Origin: an uncultured Holophagaceae bacterium
GTDB lineage: Bacteria > Acidobacteriota > Holophagae > Holophagales > Holophagaceae
Direction: 5' to 3'
NCBI GenBank assembly: GCA_903857495.1
Contig: CAIOFF010000059.1
Span: 62,001-126,000 of the forward strand
DNA: 64,000 bases
A program made the translations under genes and the position numbers. The first letter of the stretch is position 1; each line of letters begins with the position of its first letter. Of this stretch, positions 7,084 to 14,776 are shown piece after piece. The notes under the pieces were generated by a model, which had not been told where the DNA came from, ran no database searches, and saw only the letters and a program-made list of their open reading frames with translations.

Positions 7084-8973
7084 TCAGGACCTCCCCAGAA
7101 ACAGCTTCAGCCAGGAGCGGCCATAGAACAGCACCAGCAGGGCCATGCCCACCGCCAGCCAGATGGAGACGGGGTCGGCCAGGATCTCGCCGGGGTAGCG
7201 CACGGAGCGTCCCGTGGCGAGCACCATGCCCACGGCCAGGCTGAAGGACAGGAACTCCACCAGGCCCTCGCGGGTCTGGCCCAGGAAGGCCAGGTCGCAG
7301 CCCGGCAGCAGCACAATGAGGCTCTTGTGTAACCACCGGGTGGCGGTCTGATAGGCTGCCACCTCGTCCAGCTTCTTGCGGCGGTTCTCCTGATGGAGGC
7401 CGTCCCGCAGCACGAACAGGTGGTGGCACTTGGGGCAGACCTCTGCGTCGGGACTGTCCGTGGTGTGGAAGGGCTCGCCGCAGCGGATGCACTGGGTGGG
7501 GTGGGCCATGCGGATGCTGGCCCGGACCCTCGCCAGGAAGAGGATCAGCCCAAGCAGAGGCAGCAGCAGGGTGACGAGGAAAGCGGGCTGGGTGAGGTGC
7601 TGCATCTCCTCGCCCTTGCCGGCGCCCATGGCATCCCGCAGCGCCTGCACCCGTTCGGGCGTGTCTGGCAGCGGCACGGGGTAGGTGCGGGCCTCCTTGC
7701 AAGCATCATTCAGGGTGATCAGGAGGGCATAGGCCTCCGGGGAGGCGGCCTGCGCCTCGTCGCGCTTGGAGGAGCCCAGCGCGGTGTCCAGCCGGTTGAA
7801 GGCGAGGATGCTCTGGTTCAGCAGCACCTCCATCTTCGGGGCCACGGCCTGGGCCTGCTCGAAGGACTGCTGGGCGCCGGCCACATCGCCGGTCTGGAAC
7901 TTTGCGACCCCCAGGTTGTTGAGCACCTCGGCCTGCTCGGGATGGCGACCCACAAGGCTGCGGAAGCTCGCCTCCGCGGCCGCCCACTCCTGGTTCTGCA
8001 GGTGCGCCCAGCCTCTGAGGAAGACCTGGTCCGTCGGTTCCAGGTAGCGCAGGGTCGCTGGGGAAATCGGGTAGACCTGGGGCTGCAGCTGCAGGGTGAG
8101 CAGGCTTGGCTTGGGCTCCCGGGCAGCCCAGGGTTCGAGGGCGGCAAGGGCAGGATGCACCAGCTGGAGCACCAGGATGAAGCCGGTGACGCGGACTTCC
8201 CCAGGCAGCAGGAAGGGGGCGAGGAGGAACAGCCAGAGGAAGGCGGCGACCATCGGATCAAGGCCCAGGAGCACCGGCCCTGCCAGGAGGACAGCCCCCA
8301 GTGCGGCAGCGAGAGGAGCCGGAATCCGCCGGCGCTGCAGAGCCTCTTCCCAGAGGTGCCGGAAGACATTGCGGTAGCGGAGCCCCATGGTGAGGGCCCA
8401 ACCCCACAGCAGCAGCGTCGCGGCGAGGCGGAGCATGCCCAGGTGCTGGACCAGCCAGAGCCACCGGTGCACTGGATGCTCGACGCGGAGCCGGGTGAGG
8501 CGGAGCAGATCCGGGAAGCTCCAGAGCCAGCCCTGGATGCCCTGCTGCCGCATGAGGGTGATGCGGGTTCCCAGCAAAGTGGGGTGGTCTGGGGACCAGC
8601 GCTCCACCGCCTGCAGTCCCTCCAGGCCGATCGCAGCCTTGCCTGCCAGGCCCTGCTGGCGGGCCCAGAAGGCCATGGCCTCCACCAGGGGGGACATGTC
8701 CATGGTCGAGTAGGTGCGACGCAGCGCTTCCACTTCCAGCTGGGCAGCACGGATGCCTTCCGGATCAGCGGCAGCCACGGCATCCATGAGGTGCCGGGTC
8801 CGATGGCTGAGCGCCACCGCCGGGAGGGTCTCCACGTGGGCAGAGGTCGAGGCTCCGACGCCGCCAGCCAGCAAGTCTGGAGCTGGAATGAAAAACCCAG
8901 CGGCCACCAGGAGGATCATCCGGATGCCCCGCTTGATTCCCATGCCGATGCTCCTGCTTGGCGGCTGCGTCAT
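7084..8973 (-). CDS. Large membrane protein with TPR repeats and a zinc ribbon
   Basis: A 629-residue protein. An N-terminal signal or anchor (about residues 15-30) precedes TPR-like helices, then a cluster of membrane helices at roughly 180-275, further TPRs around 315-390, another membrane helix near 465, a zinc ribbon (CIRCGEPF and CPKCHHLF) near 490-515, and two C-terminal membrane helices. The ATG overlaps the stop of the DUF1844 gene as ATGA, which fixes the start. Paired Cys-x2-Cys sites on the cytoplasmic side suggest metal binding. I do not recognise a named family. With DUF1844 and DUF4388 neighbours, a membrane-associated assembly is plausible. Confidence 0.7.
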   Translation of the reverse strand: MTQPPSRSIGMGIKRGIRMILLVAAGFFIPAPDLLAGGVGASTSAHVETLPAVALSHRTRHLMDAVAAADPEGIRAAQLEVEALRRTYSTMDMSPLVEAMAFWARQQGLAGKAAIGLEGLQAVERWSPDHPTLLGTRITLMRQQGIQGWLWSFPDLLRLTRLRVEHPVHRWLWLVQHLGMLRLAATLLLWGWALTMGLRYRNVFRHLWEEALQRRRIPAPLAAALGAVLLAGPVLLGLDPMVAAFLWLFLLAPFLLPGEVRVTGFILVLQLVHPALAALEPWAAREPKPSLLTLQLQPQVYPISPATLRYLEPTDQVFLRGWAHLQNQEWAAAEASFRSLVGRHPEQAEVLNNLGVAKFQTGDVAGAQQSFEQAQAVAPKMEVLLNQSILAFNRLDTALGSSKRDEAQAASPEAYALLITLNDACKEARTYPVPLPDTPERVQALRDAMGAGKGEEMQHLTQPAFLVTLLLPLLGLILFLARVRASIRMAHPTQCIRCGEPFHTTDSPDAEVCPKCHHLFVLRDGLHQENRRKKLDEVAAYQTATRWLHKSLIVLLPGCDLAFLGQTREGLVEFLSFSLAVGMVLATGRSVRYPGEILADPVSIWLAVGMALLVLFYGRSWLKLFLGRS

Positions 8974-9257
8974 GATTTCGGGACTCCGGAGGCTTCGGGC
9001 GCGGGCTTCAGATCCATGGCGCGCATCCTCAGCTGGTAGAGAATCTCCTGCAGCTCCGCCGATTCGCTCTCGCTGCGGGCCCCTTCCGTTTTTTCCTTGA
9101 GCACGCCAAGCAGATCTACGTAAAACCTTGCGGCGGCGGGATTGGCGGGTGGCACTTCCTTCATCATCGGGTGCGGTACGCCCATGGCCAGCAGGGCCTG
9201 CTCAGTCAGCAGGTGCATCAGAGCGGTCAAGGATGCCTCGGGCATGGCTGGGGTCAT
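8970..9257 (-). CDS. DUF1844 small helical protein
   Basis: A 95-residue protein matching DUF1844. The pattern is LTALMHLLTEQALLAMGV, an acidic/proline turn, AARFYVDLLGVLKEKTEG, and a terminal LQEILYQLRMRAMD. The family is conserved in acidobacteria and delta-proteobacteria but has no established role. It is the first gene of a leftward unit with the TPR/zinc-ribbon protein, DUF4388 protein and tdk, and its last bases overlap the next start codon. No signal peptide or cysteines are present, so it is cytoplasmic. Confidence 0.8.
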   Translation of the reverse strand: MTPAMPEASLTALMHLLTEQALLAMGVPHPMMKEVPPANPAAARFYVDLLGVLKEKTEGARSESESAELQEILYQLRMRAMDLKPAPEASGVPKS

Positions 9258-9443
9258 GGGATACCTCGAACACTTTCAGGAGTTGTCTGGCGGGAAGCCT
9301 ACCACAGCCCGAATTTTCCTGCATCCTCCTCGTGAATACGGGTTCTCCAGGGCCTCAATGCTGAGGCAAAGCCGTCTTTTGACGAAAAGCACTCGGCTGA
9401 AACCGGCCCCTGTGAAACCATGGATGGGTTTGGAGGAAGACCC

Positions 9444-10466
9444 ATGCGACGCCTTGTTTTTGCCCTCATGCTCCCCGTGGCCTGCCTGTCCGTGCTGGCC
9501 GAATCGACTGGCCGGATCTCCGGGCAGATCCTGACCAAGGACGGCAAGCCCGTTCCCAACGTCAAGATCAACCTCAAGCGCACGGACCGCAACTGGAGCA
9601 AGGACCTCACCGCAGACAAGAACGGGAAATACCTTCAGGTGGGCCTGGAGCCCCGGGACTTCGAGCTCACCATCTCCGCCGAAGGCTATACGGATTATAA
9701 GGAATTCATCAAGATCCCTCTTGCTGATGTCCTGGTCAAGAATGTCACCCTGCTGACTCCCGCCGAGTCCCGCACCAAGGTGCTGGCCAGCGGCGGCACC
9801 CTGGTGGTCCCCGATGATCCCGGCGCAGCCCTGGACGCGGAGGGCCGGGAAGCCTTCAACCAGGCCATCCCGTTCTACAACGAGGGCAAGTACGAGGACG
9901 CCCTGCCCCTGGTCGAGAAGGCTCACAAGGCCCTCAGCGAGGCCATGACCAAGCTGAAGAGCGAAGAGTCCAAGGCTGAGCTGGCCCCCGAGTTCCTGAA
10001 GATCGAGCGGGTGCTGGGCATCTGCCTGGCCCAGGCCGGTGCCGTCAAGGAAGCCGGCGAGCCCTACCTGCTCAAGGCCCTGGAGCGCAACCCCAAGGAT
10101 GAGCGGGTGCTGACGGCCCTGATCTCGACCAGCAAGGCGAAGCAGGACAAGGCCGCCGAGCAGAAATTCACCGCGGCCCTGGAAGCCATCCAGGGGCCCA
10201 ACCCGGACGTGGTCTACAACAAGGGCGTGGAGGCCTTCAACAACGGGCAGACCAAGGAGGCCAAGACCTTCTTCCTGAAGGCCCTCGAGATCTCCGCCAC
10301 CTACGCCGAGGCGCACTTCCTGCTGGCCATGGTGGAGTTCGGCGACAACAACCTGCGCGGGACCAAGCAGCACCTCGAGAAGTACATCGAGCTGGCCCCC
10401 ACCGGCAAGAACGCCGCCACCGCCAAGGAAATGCTCAAGGATCCGTCGCTGAAGAAGATCAAGTAG
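9444..10466 (+). CDS. Secreted protein with carboxypeptidase-regulatory-like domain and TPR repeats
   Basis: A 340-residue exported protein. The N-terminus (MRRLVFALMLPVACLSVLA) is a signal peptide. Residues about 22-105 form a carboxypeptidase regulatory-like beta-sandwich (GRISGQILTKDGKPVPNVKI). From about 130 onward are several TPRs, including AFNQAIPFYNEGKYEDALPL and VYNKGVEAFNNGQTKEAKTF. ATG at 9444 is preferred over 9420 because GGAGGA lies just before it. Such proteins usually mediate periplasmic or outer-membrane contacts; no partner is visible. A 20-bp terminator hairpin follows. Confidence 0.8.
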   Translation: MRRLVFALMLPVACLSVLAESTGRISGQILTKDGKPVPNVKINLKRTDRNWSKDLTADKNGKYLQVGLEPRDFELTISAEGYTDYKEFIKIPLADVLVKNVTLLTPAESRTKVLASGGTLVVPDDPGAALDAEGREAFNQAIPFYNEGKYEDALPLVEKAHKALSEAMTKLKSEESKAELAPEFLKIERVLGICLAQAGAVKEAGEPYLLKALERNPKDERVLTALISTSKAKQDKAAEQKFTAALEAIQGPNPDVVYNKGVEAFNNGQTKEAKTFFLKALEISATYAEAHFLLAMVEFGDNNLRGTKQHLEKYIELAPTGKNAATAKEMLKDPSLKKIK

Positions 10467-10475
10467 GCGAGCGCT

Positions 10476-10519
10476 ATCCCAAAAGCAAGGGCCCCGATCG
10501 GGGCCCTTGCTTTTGGGAT
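10476..10519. terminator. 20-bp perfect hairpin between convergent genes
   Basis: The left arm at 10476-10495 pairs perfectly with the right arm at 10500-10519 around a GATC loop. The arm carries an AAAAG run on the left and CTTTT on the right, so it can act in both directions, ending the TPR gene and the leftward xth unit. Confidence 0.85.
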
Positions 10520-10530
10520 TCGTAAAAAGA

Positions 10531-11307
10531 TCAACTGAGCTCGAGGCTGATGGGGCAGTGATCCGACCCCAGCACATCGGCGTGGATGCGGGCGTCGGTC
10601 ACCCGGGCCAGCAGGGGACGGCTGGCCAGGAAGAGGTCGATCCGCCAGCCCACGTTCCGCTCCCGGGCGCCGCCCCGGGCGGTCCACCAGGTGTAGAGCC
10701 CGGGTTCGCCGGGATGCCGCTCCCGCAGCACATCCCCCAGGCCCGCCTCCAGGTAGAGCTTGAAGTCCTCCCGTTCCTCGGGGGTGAACCCAGGGTTCTT
10801 GGTGTTGTCCTTGGGCCGGGCCAGGTCGAGCTCCTCGGGGGCCACGTTCATGTCGCCCACCAGGATCACCGCATCACCCGCGGCGTGGTGCCGCGCCACC
10901 AGGGCTGCCAGGTCCTTGGCGAACTGACGCTTGAACGGCAGGCGCACCAGGCCCGAGGAGGCGTTCGGAAAGTAGCCCGCGATGAAGACCAGGCGGTCCT
11001 TCCGGGACACGATGATGCGGCCCTCGGCGTCGTAGGCGGCGATGCCCAGGCCCTTGGCGTGGGTGAAGCCCAGCTCCTTCTTGGTGAGCGTGGCTGAGCC
11101 GGCGTAGCCCTTCTTGCTGGTGGCGGGGAACCAGCAGACATCGTAGGCGCTCTCCAGCTGGCGGCGCACGTCCAGGTCAATCTCTTCCCACTCTGAGCGG
11201 ATCTCCTGGAGCGAGAGCACGTCCGGCTCCGCCTCCTCCAGCCAGTCCATGAAGCCCTTCTTGAGCACCGACCGGAAGCCGTTAACGTTCCAGCTGTAGA
11301 ACTTCAC
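10531..11307 (-). CDS. xth: Exodeoxyribonuclease III (AP endonuclease)
   Basis: A 258-residue ExoIII-family DNA repair enzyme acting at abasic sites and 3' blocked ends. SWNVNGFR, SLQEIRSEW (metal-binding Glu), the catalytic Tyr region around AGYFPNA, VGDMNVAPEELDLARP (Asp and Asn of the active site) and the C-terminal LGSDHCPISLEL (catalytic Asp-His) are all present. The start is GTG, overlapping the upstream small gene's TGA as GTGA. It is the last gene of the metG-led unit. Confidence 0.94.
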   Translation of the reverse strand: MKFYSWNVNGFRSVLKKGFMDWLEEAEPDVLSLQEIRSEWEEIDLDVRRQLESAYDVCWFPATSKKGYAGSATLTKKELGFTHAKGLGIAAYDAEGRIIVSRKDRLVFIAGYFPNASSGLVRLPFKRQFAKDLAALVARHHAAGDAVILVGDMNVAPEELDLARPKDNTKNPGFTPEEREDFKLYLEAGLGDVLRERHPGEPGLYTWWTARGGARERNVGWRIDLFLASRPLLARVTDARIHADVLGSDHCPISLELS

Positions 11308-11648
11308 AGGTCCTCCACGAAGCGGTCGAGCAGGCGGTCCGTGCGCCAGCGCAGCAGGCCCAGCAGCAGGAAGCCGCCCCAGCCCCTCAGGCGGCCCTCC
11401 AGGCGCAGGTGCGCGCCCCGGTCGTCGGGCCGGATCAGGATGTTCCCCTGCTCGAGTGCCCCGAACCGGGTGCGCTCCCAGCGCAGGCTGAGACGGTCGG
11501 CGGCGACCTCCACGGGCTGCCAGCGGCGGAACGCCTTCAGGCTGCGCAGCTCGGCGGGGGAAGCCAGGGCCTGCAGCCGGGCGGCGACCTGCTCGAAGGG
11601 GGCGTCCGTGAGGATCTCCGCCTCGAAGCTGAAGACCGGCTGCCTCAC
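11304..11648 (-). CDS. Small SRPBCC-like protein between metG and xth
   Basis: A 114-residue protein with no family I can name with confidence. The pattern of an N-terminal strand, a helix (PFEQVAARLQALAS), several Arg-rich strands and a terminal amphipathic helix resembles a START/SRPBCC (polyketide cyclase-like) fold. It is locked between metG and xth with 4-base GTGA overlaps at both ends, so it is certainly translated with them. Ligand and function are unknown. Confidence 0.65.
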   Translation of the reverse strand: MRQPVFSFEAEILTDAPFEQVAARLQALASPAELRSLKAFRRWQPVEVAADRLSLRWERTRFGALEQGNILIRPDDRGAHLRLEGRLRGWGGFLLLGLLRWRTDRLLDRFVEDL

Positions 11649-13546
11649 TTGACCAGGAAGCCGGGCTGGGCGTCGTCCGGCGGCGCCACCAGGTAGGGCT
11701 TGCTGGCGTTGTCGCTGGCGGCCAGGAGCATGCCGTGGCTCTCGATGCCCATGAGCTTCCGCGGCGCGAGGTTGGCCACCACCACCACCAGCCGGTTCAG
11801 CAGCTGGTCGGGCTCGTAGGCCTTGCCGATGCCACCCACGATGGTGCGCTGCTCGATGCCGAGGTCCACCTTCATCTTGATCAGCTTGTCGCTCTTGGGG
11901 ACGCGCTCGGCCTCGAGGATCCGGCCCACGCGCAGGTCCACCTTGAAGAAGGACTCGGCATCCACGGTCTCGCGGATCTCGGGTACGTCCAGGGTGGGCT
12001 TGGTCTCGACGGGGGCCGCGGTGGCCTCGAGCTCGCTCATTTCCTTCTCCTTGTCGATGCGCTGGAACAGGGGCTTGGACTCGCCGATGGGACCGATGGC
12101 GGGGCCGTCCAGGGCAAAGCCGTGGAAGGTCCGGGCCCCGACCTGATCGCTGTGGCCCAGGCTCTCCCAGAGGCTCTGGGCCAGGCCCGGCATCACCGGC
12201 GCCACCAGCAGGGCCGTGGCGCGCAGGGCCCGGTAGAGGTTCGCCAGCACCGCGTCCAGCTTGGGATCGTTGGCGGGGTCCTTGGCCAGCTTCCAGGGCT
12301 CGGCCTTGACGATGTAGCCGTCCAGGGCCCGCAGGTAGGACCAGAGGGCGTCCAGGGCCGCGTGGAAGTCGTTGGCGCGGGCCTTCTCCAGATACTCGGG
12401 GAAGACCGCCAGCAGCCGGGTCGCCATTTCCTGGTCCTGCTCGTCCAGGACCGAAGGCATGGGCACCTGCCCGCCGCGGTAGCGCTGGATCATGCTGAGG
12501 GTCCGCGAGGCCAGGTTGCCCAGCCCGTTGGCGAGGTCGGCGTTGAGTCGGTCCATGAAGCCCTCGTAGGAGAAGCCGCGGTCGTGGCCGACCTGCATCT
12601 CGCGCATGAAGAAGAAGCGCAGGGCGTCATTGCCGAAGCGCAGCAGGGTATCCGGGCGCACCACGTTGCCCTTGCTCTTGGACATCTTGTCGTCGCCCAT
12701 GAGCCACCAGCCGTGGGCCAGGATGGTCTCCGGCAGGAACAGGCCCGCAGACATGAGGAAGGCCGGCCAGTAGACCGCGTGGAAGCGGAGGATGTCCTTG
12801 CCCACCAGCTGCAGGTCCGGGGGCCAACAGTTGCCCGGGCAGGCCGAGAGGTAGTTCAGCAGCGCATCGAACCACACGTAGATGACGTGCTTCTCGTCGC
12901 CGGGCACGGGGATGCCCCAGCTGATGCTGGTCCGGCTGATGGACAGGTCCTGGAGGCCGCCCTCCACAAAGCGCTTGACCTCGTTGAAGCGGAAGTCCGG
13001 CTGCACGAAACCGGGGTGCGCCTCGAAGTAGGCCAGCAGGCGGTCCTGATAGGCGCTGAGGCGGAAGAAGTAGGTCTCCTCCTCCAGCTCCACCAGCTGG
13101 TGGGCCAGCCCCTGGGCCTGGAGCTCCTTGGCCTGCAGCTCCGTGACATAGGCCTCGTCACTGACCGAGTAGAGCCCCTTGTAGGTGGCCTTGTAGATGT
13201 CGCCCTTGTCGAGCAGGCGCTTGAAGAGACGCTGCACCTGGTCCTTGTGGTCCTGGTCCGTGGTGCGGATGAGCCGGAAGTGGGTCATGCCCATGCGCTG
13301 CCAGAGGTCCGTGTAGTTAGCCACGACCTCGTCGGCCAGGGCCTTGGGCGTGATGCCCCGGGCCGCCGCGGCCTTCTCCACCTTCTGGCCGTGCTCGTCG
13401 GTACCCGTGAGGAAATACACCTCCTCCCCGCGCATGCGGTGGAACCGGGCGACCACGTCCGCCAGCACCGTGGTGTAGGTGTGGCCGATGTGGGGGCGGT
13501 CGTTCACGTAGTAGATGGGCGTGGTGACGTAGAAGGGCTTGGACAC
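11645..13546 (-). CDS. metG: Methionyl-tRNA synthetase with C-terminal tRNA-binding domain
   Basis: A 633-residue class I synthetase that charges tRNA-Met. The HIGH-type motif is PHIGHTYT near residue 20, and KMSKSKGNVV near 295 is the KMSKS loop. The connective peptide carries YSVSDEAYVTE without the usual Cys knuckle, so this is the zinc-free variant. The anticodon-binding helical region follows, and the last 105 or so residues (DLRVGRILEAERVPKSDKL onward) are an OB-fold tRNA-binding domain that dimerises and aids tRNA capture. First gene of the metG, SRPBCC-like, xth unit. Confidence 0.95.
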   Translation of the reverse strand: MSKPFYVTTPIYYVNDRPHIGHTYTTVLADVVARFHRMRGEEVYFLTGTDEHGQKVEKAAAARGITPKALADEVVANYTDLWQRMGMTHFRLIRTTDQDHKDQVQRLFKRLLDKGDIYKATYKGLYSVSDEAYVTELQAKELQAQGLAHQLVELEEETYFFRLSAYQDRLLAYFEAHPGFVQPDFRFNEVKRFVEGGLQDLSISRTSISWGIPVPGDEKHVIYVWFDALLNYLSACPGNCWPPDLQLVGKDILRFHAVYWPAFLMSAGLFLPETILAHGWWLMGDDKMSKSKGNVVRPDTLLRFGNDALRFFFMREMQVGHDRGFSYEGFMDRLNADLANGLGNLASRTLSMIQRYRGGQVPMPSVLDEQDQEMATRLLAVFPEYLEKARANDFHAALDALWSYLRALDGYIVKAEPWKLAKDPANDPKLDAVLANLYRALRATALLVAPVMPGLAQSLWESLGHSDQVGARTFHGFALDGPAIGPIGESKPLFQRIDKEKEMSELEATAAPVETKPTLDVPEIRETVDAESFFKVDLRVGRILEAERVPKSDKLIKMKVDLGIEQRTIVGGIGKAYEPDQLLNRLVVVVANLAPRKLMGIESHGMLLAASDNASKPYLVAPPDDAQPGFLVK

Positions 13547-13594
13547 ATGAGCTCCGAGCCTTCCAGTCTACCGGCCCGGGGCCTGCCCTGCGAG

Positions 13595-14155
13595 TCAGCC
13601 TTGCCGTTTCCAGCAGGAGGTCAGGTGATCGTCCACCAGGCCCATGGACTGGAGATAGGCGTACATGATCGTGGGCCCCACGAAGGTGAAGCCCCGCTGC
13701 TTCAGGGCCCGGCTCAGGGCCTCCGCCTCCGGAGACACCGTGGGGATGTCCGCCAGCCGCTCCGGGTGGTTGACCTGGGTCCTGCCCCCCACGAAGGACC
13801 AGAGGAAGCTATCGAAGCTGCCGAACTCGGCCTGCACCGCCAGGAAGGCCCGGGCGTTCTTCCGCGCCCCGAAGACCTTCAGGCGGTTCCGCACGATCCC
13901 CGGGTCCAGGAGCATCGCCTCGAGCTCAGCGTTTGTGAGCGCGGCCACCCGTGCGACGTCGAAGCCGTGGAAGACCCGGCGGTAGGCCTCCCGCTTCCGG
14001 AGGATGGTGATCCAGCTGAGGCCCGCCTGGGCTCCTTCCAGCACGAGCTTCTCGAAGAGCCGCCGGTCGTCGTGGACCGGAACCCCCCACTCCTCGTCGT
14101 GGTAGGCCATGTAGGCCGGATCACTCCCGCACCACCCACATCTCACCAGGGTCAT
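13595..14155 (-). CDS. tag: DNA-3-methyladenine glycosylase I
   Basis: A 186-residue repair glycosylase that removes 3-methyladenine. RCGWCGSDPAYMAYHDEEWG is the family hallmark, with Cys residues of the N-terminal zinc site, and LVLEGAQAGLSWITILRKR is the helix-hairpin region with the active-site Glu and Trp. Near the C-terminus, GFTFVGPTIMYAYLQSMGLV and DDHLTSC complete the zinc snap. Length matches E. coli Tag (187). ATG at 14155 has AAGGAGG upstream. A longer same-frame reading through the cyclophilin gene is a shadow. Confidence 0.94.
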   Translation of the reverse strand: MTLVRCGWCGSDPAYMAYHDEEWGVPVHDDRRLFEKLVLEGAQAGLSWITILRKREAYRRVFHGFDVARVAALTNAELEAMLLDPGIVRNRLKVFGARKNARAFLAVQAEFGSFDSFLWSFVGGRTQVNHPERLADIPTVSPEAEALSRALKQRGFTFVGPTIMYAYLQSMGLVDDHLTSCWKRQG

Positions 14156-14179
14156 TCCCCCCTCCTTCGCTTTTCCCAA

Positions 14180-14214
14180 CGCAGAATCGGGCGGCCAAGC
14201 CGCCCGATTCTGCG
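14180..14214. terminator. 16-bp hairpin between ppi and tag
   Basis: CGCAGAATCGGGCGGC (14180-14195) and GCCGCCCGATTCTGCG (14199-14214) pair perfectly around a CAA loop, 16 bases past the cyclophilin stop. No T-tract follows on the minus strand, so it may be an inefficient terminator or attenuator for tag. Confidence 0.65.
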
Positions 14215-14229
14215 CGGGGCGAATGCCTA

Positions 14230-14697
14230 TTAGGCCTCGATGACCGTCGCCTTGAGGATCCGGTCGTTGCCCCGGATGGCCTTCACCACGGCGATGTCCG
14301 CCTCGCCCACGCACTGGCCGAAGACCGTGTGGACGCCGTCCAGGTGAGCCACATTGCGGCGGTCGCCGTTCACCACGAAGAACTGGCTGCCACCGGTGTT
14401 CTTGCCGGCGTGGGCCATGGAGAGCGCGCCCAGCTGGTGCTGGTGGGGGTTGCCCGCGGTCTCGCAGGGGATCTTCCAGCCGGGGCCGCCGGTGCCGGCC
14501 ATGCCGGAGGCGCCCTCGCGGCTGTTGGGGCAGCCGCCCTGGATCATGAAGTCCGGGATCACGCGGTGGAAGGCCAGGCCGTCGTAGAAGCCGGCCTCGA
14601 TGAGCTTCACGAAGTTGGCCACGGTGCCCGGGGCCTCCTTGGAGAACAGCTCGATGTTGATGTCGCCTTTGTCGGTCTGCAGCAGGGCACGGGTCAT
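14230..14697 (-). CDS. Cytoplasmic cyclophilin-type peptidyl-prolyl isomerase
   Basis: A 155-residue single-domain cyclophilin without a signal peptide. [13 protein letters not shown] contains the catalytic Arg and the Phe/Met/Gln pocket, and [19 protein letters not shown] the following pocket residues. It catalyses cis-trans isomerisation at prolines. The ATG is preceded by a GAGAGGTGG-like site. A second, exported cyclophilin sits at 54014-54592, so the window holds a cytoplasmic and a periplasmic member. Confidence 0.93.
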   Translation of the reverse strand: MTRALLQTDKGDINIELFSKEAPGTVANFVKLIEAGFYDGLAFHRVIPDFMIQGGCPNSREGASGMAGTGGPGWKIPCETAGNPHQHQLGALSMAHAGKNTGGSQFFVVNGDRRNVAHLDGVHTVFGQCVGEADIAVVKAIRGNDRILKATVIEA

Positions 14698-14776
14698 GGT
14701 CCACCTCTCATGGTCAATCTCCCAGGATAGGATCCCCTGCCCCGGCCGTCAGCAGGAAGTTCCTGGGGGCCTGAAC

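Noticed and set aside
7393-9039. 548-codon plus-strand frame opposite the TPR/zinc-ribbon gene
   Set aside because: Gln/Gly/His-rich shadow without ribosome site; the minus-strand gene has an ATGA overlap with its neighbour.
11735-14233. 832-codon open frame on the plus strand opposite metG and tag
   Set aside because: It is antisense to well-recognised proteins, has low-complexity composition (His/Gly/Val/Leu rich) and no family signature; such shadows are common in high-GC DNA.
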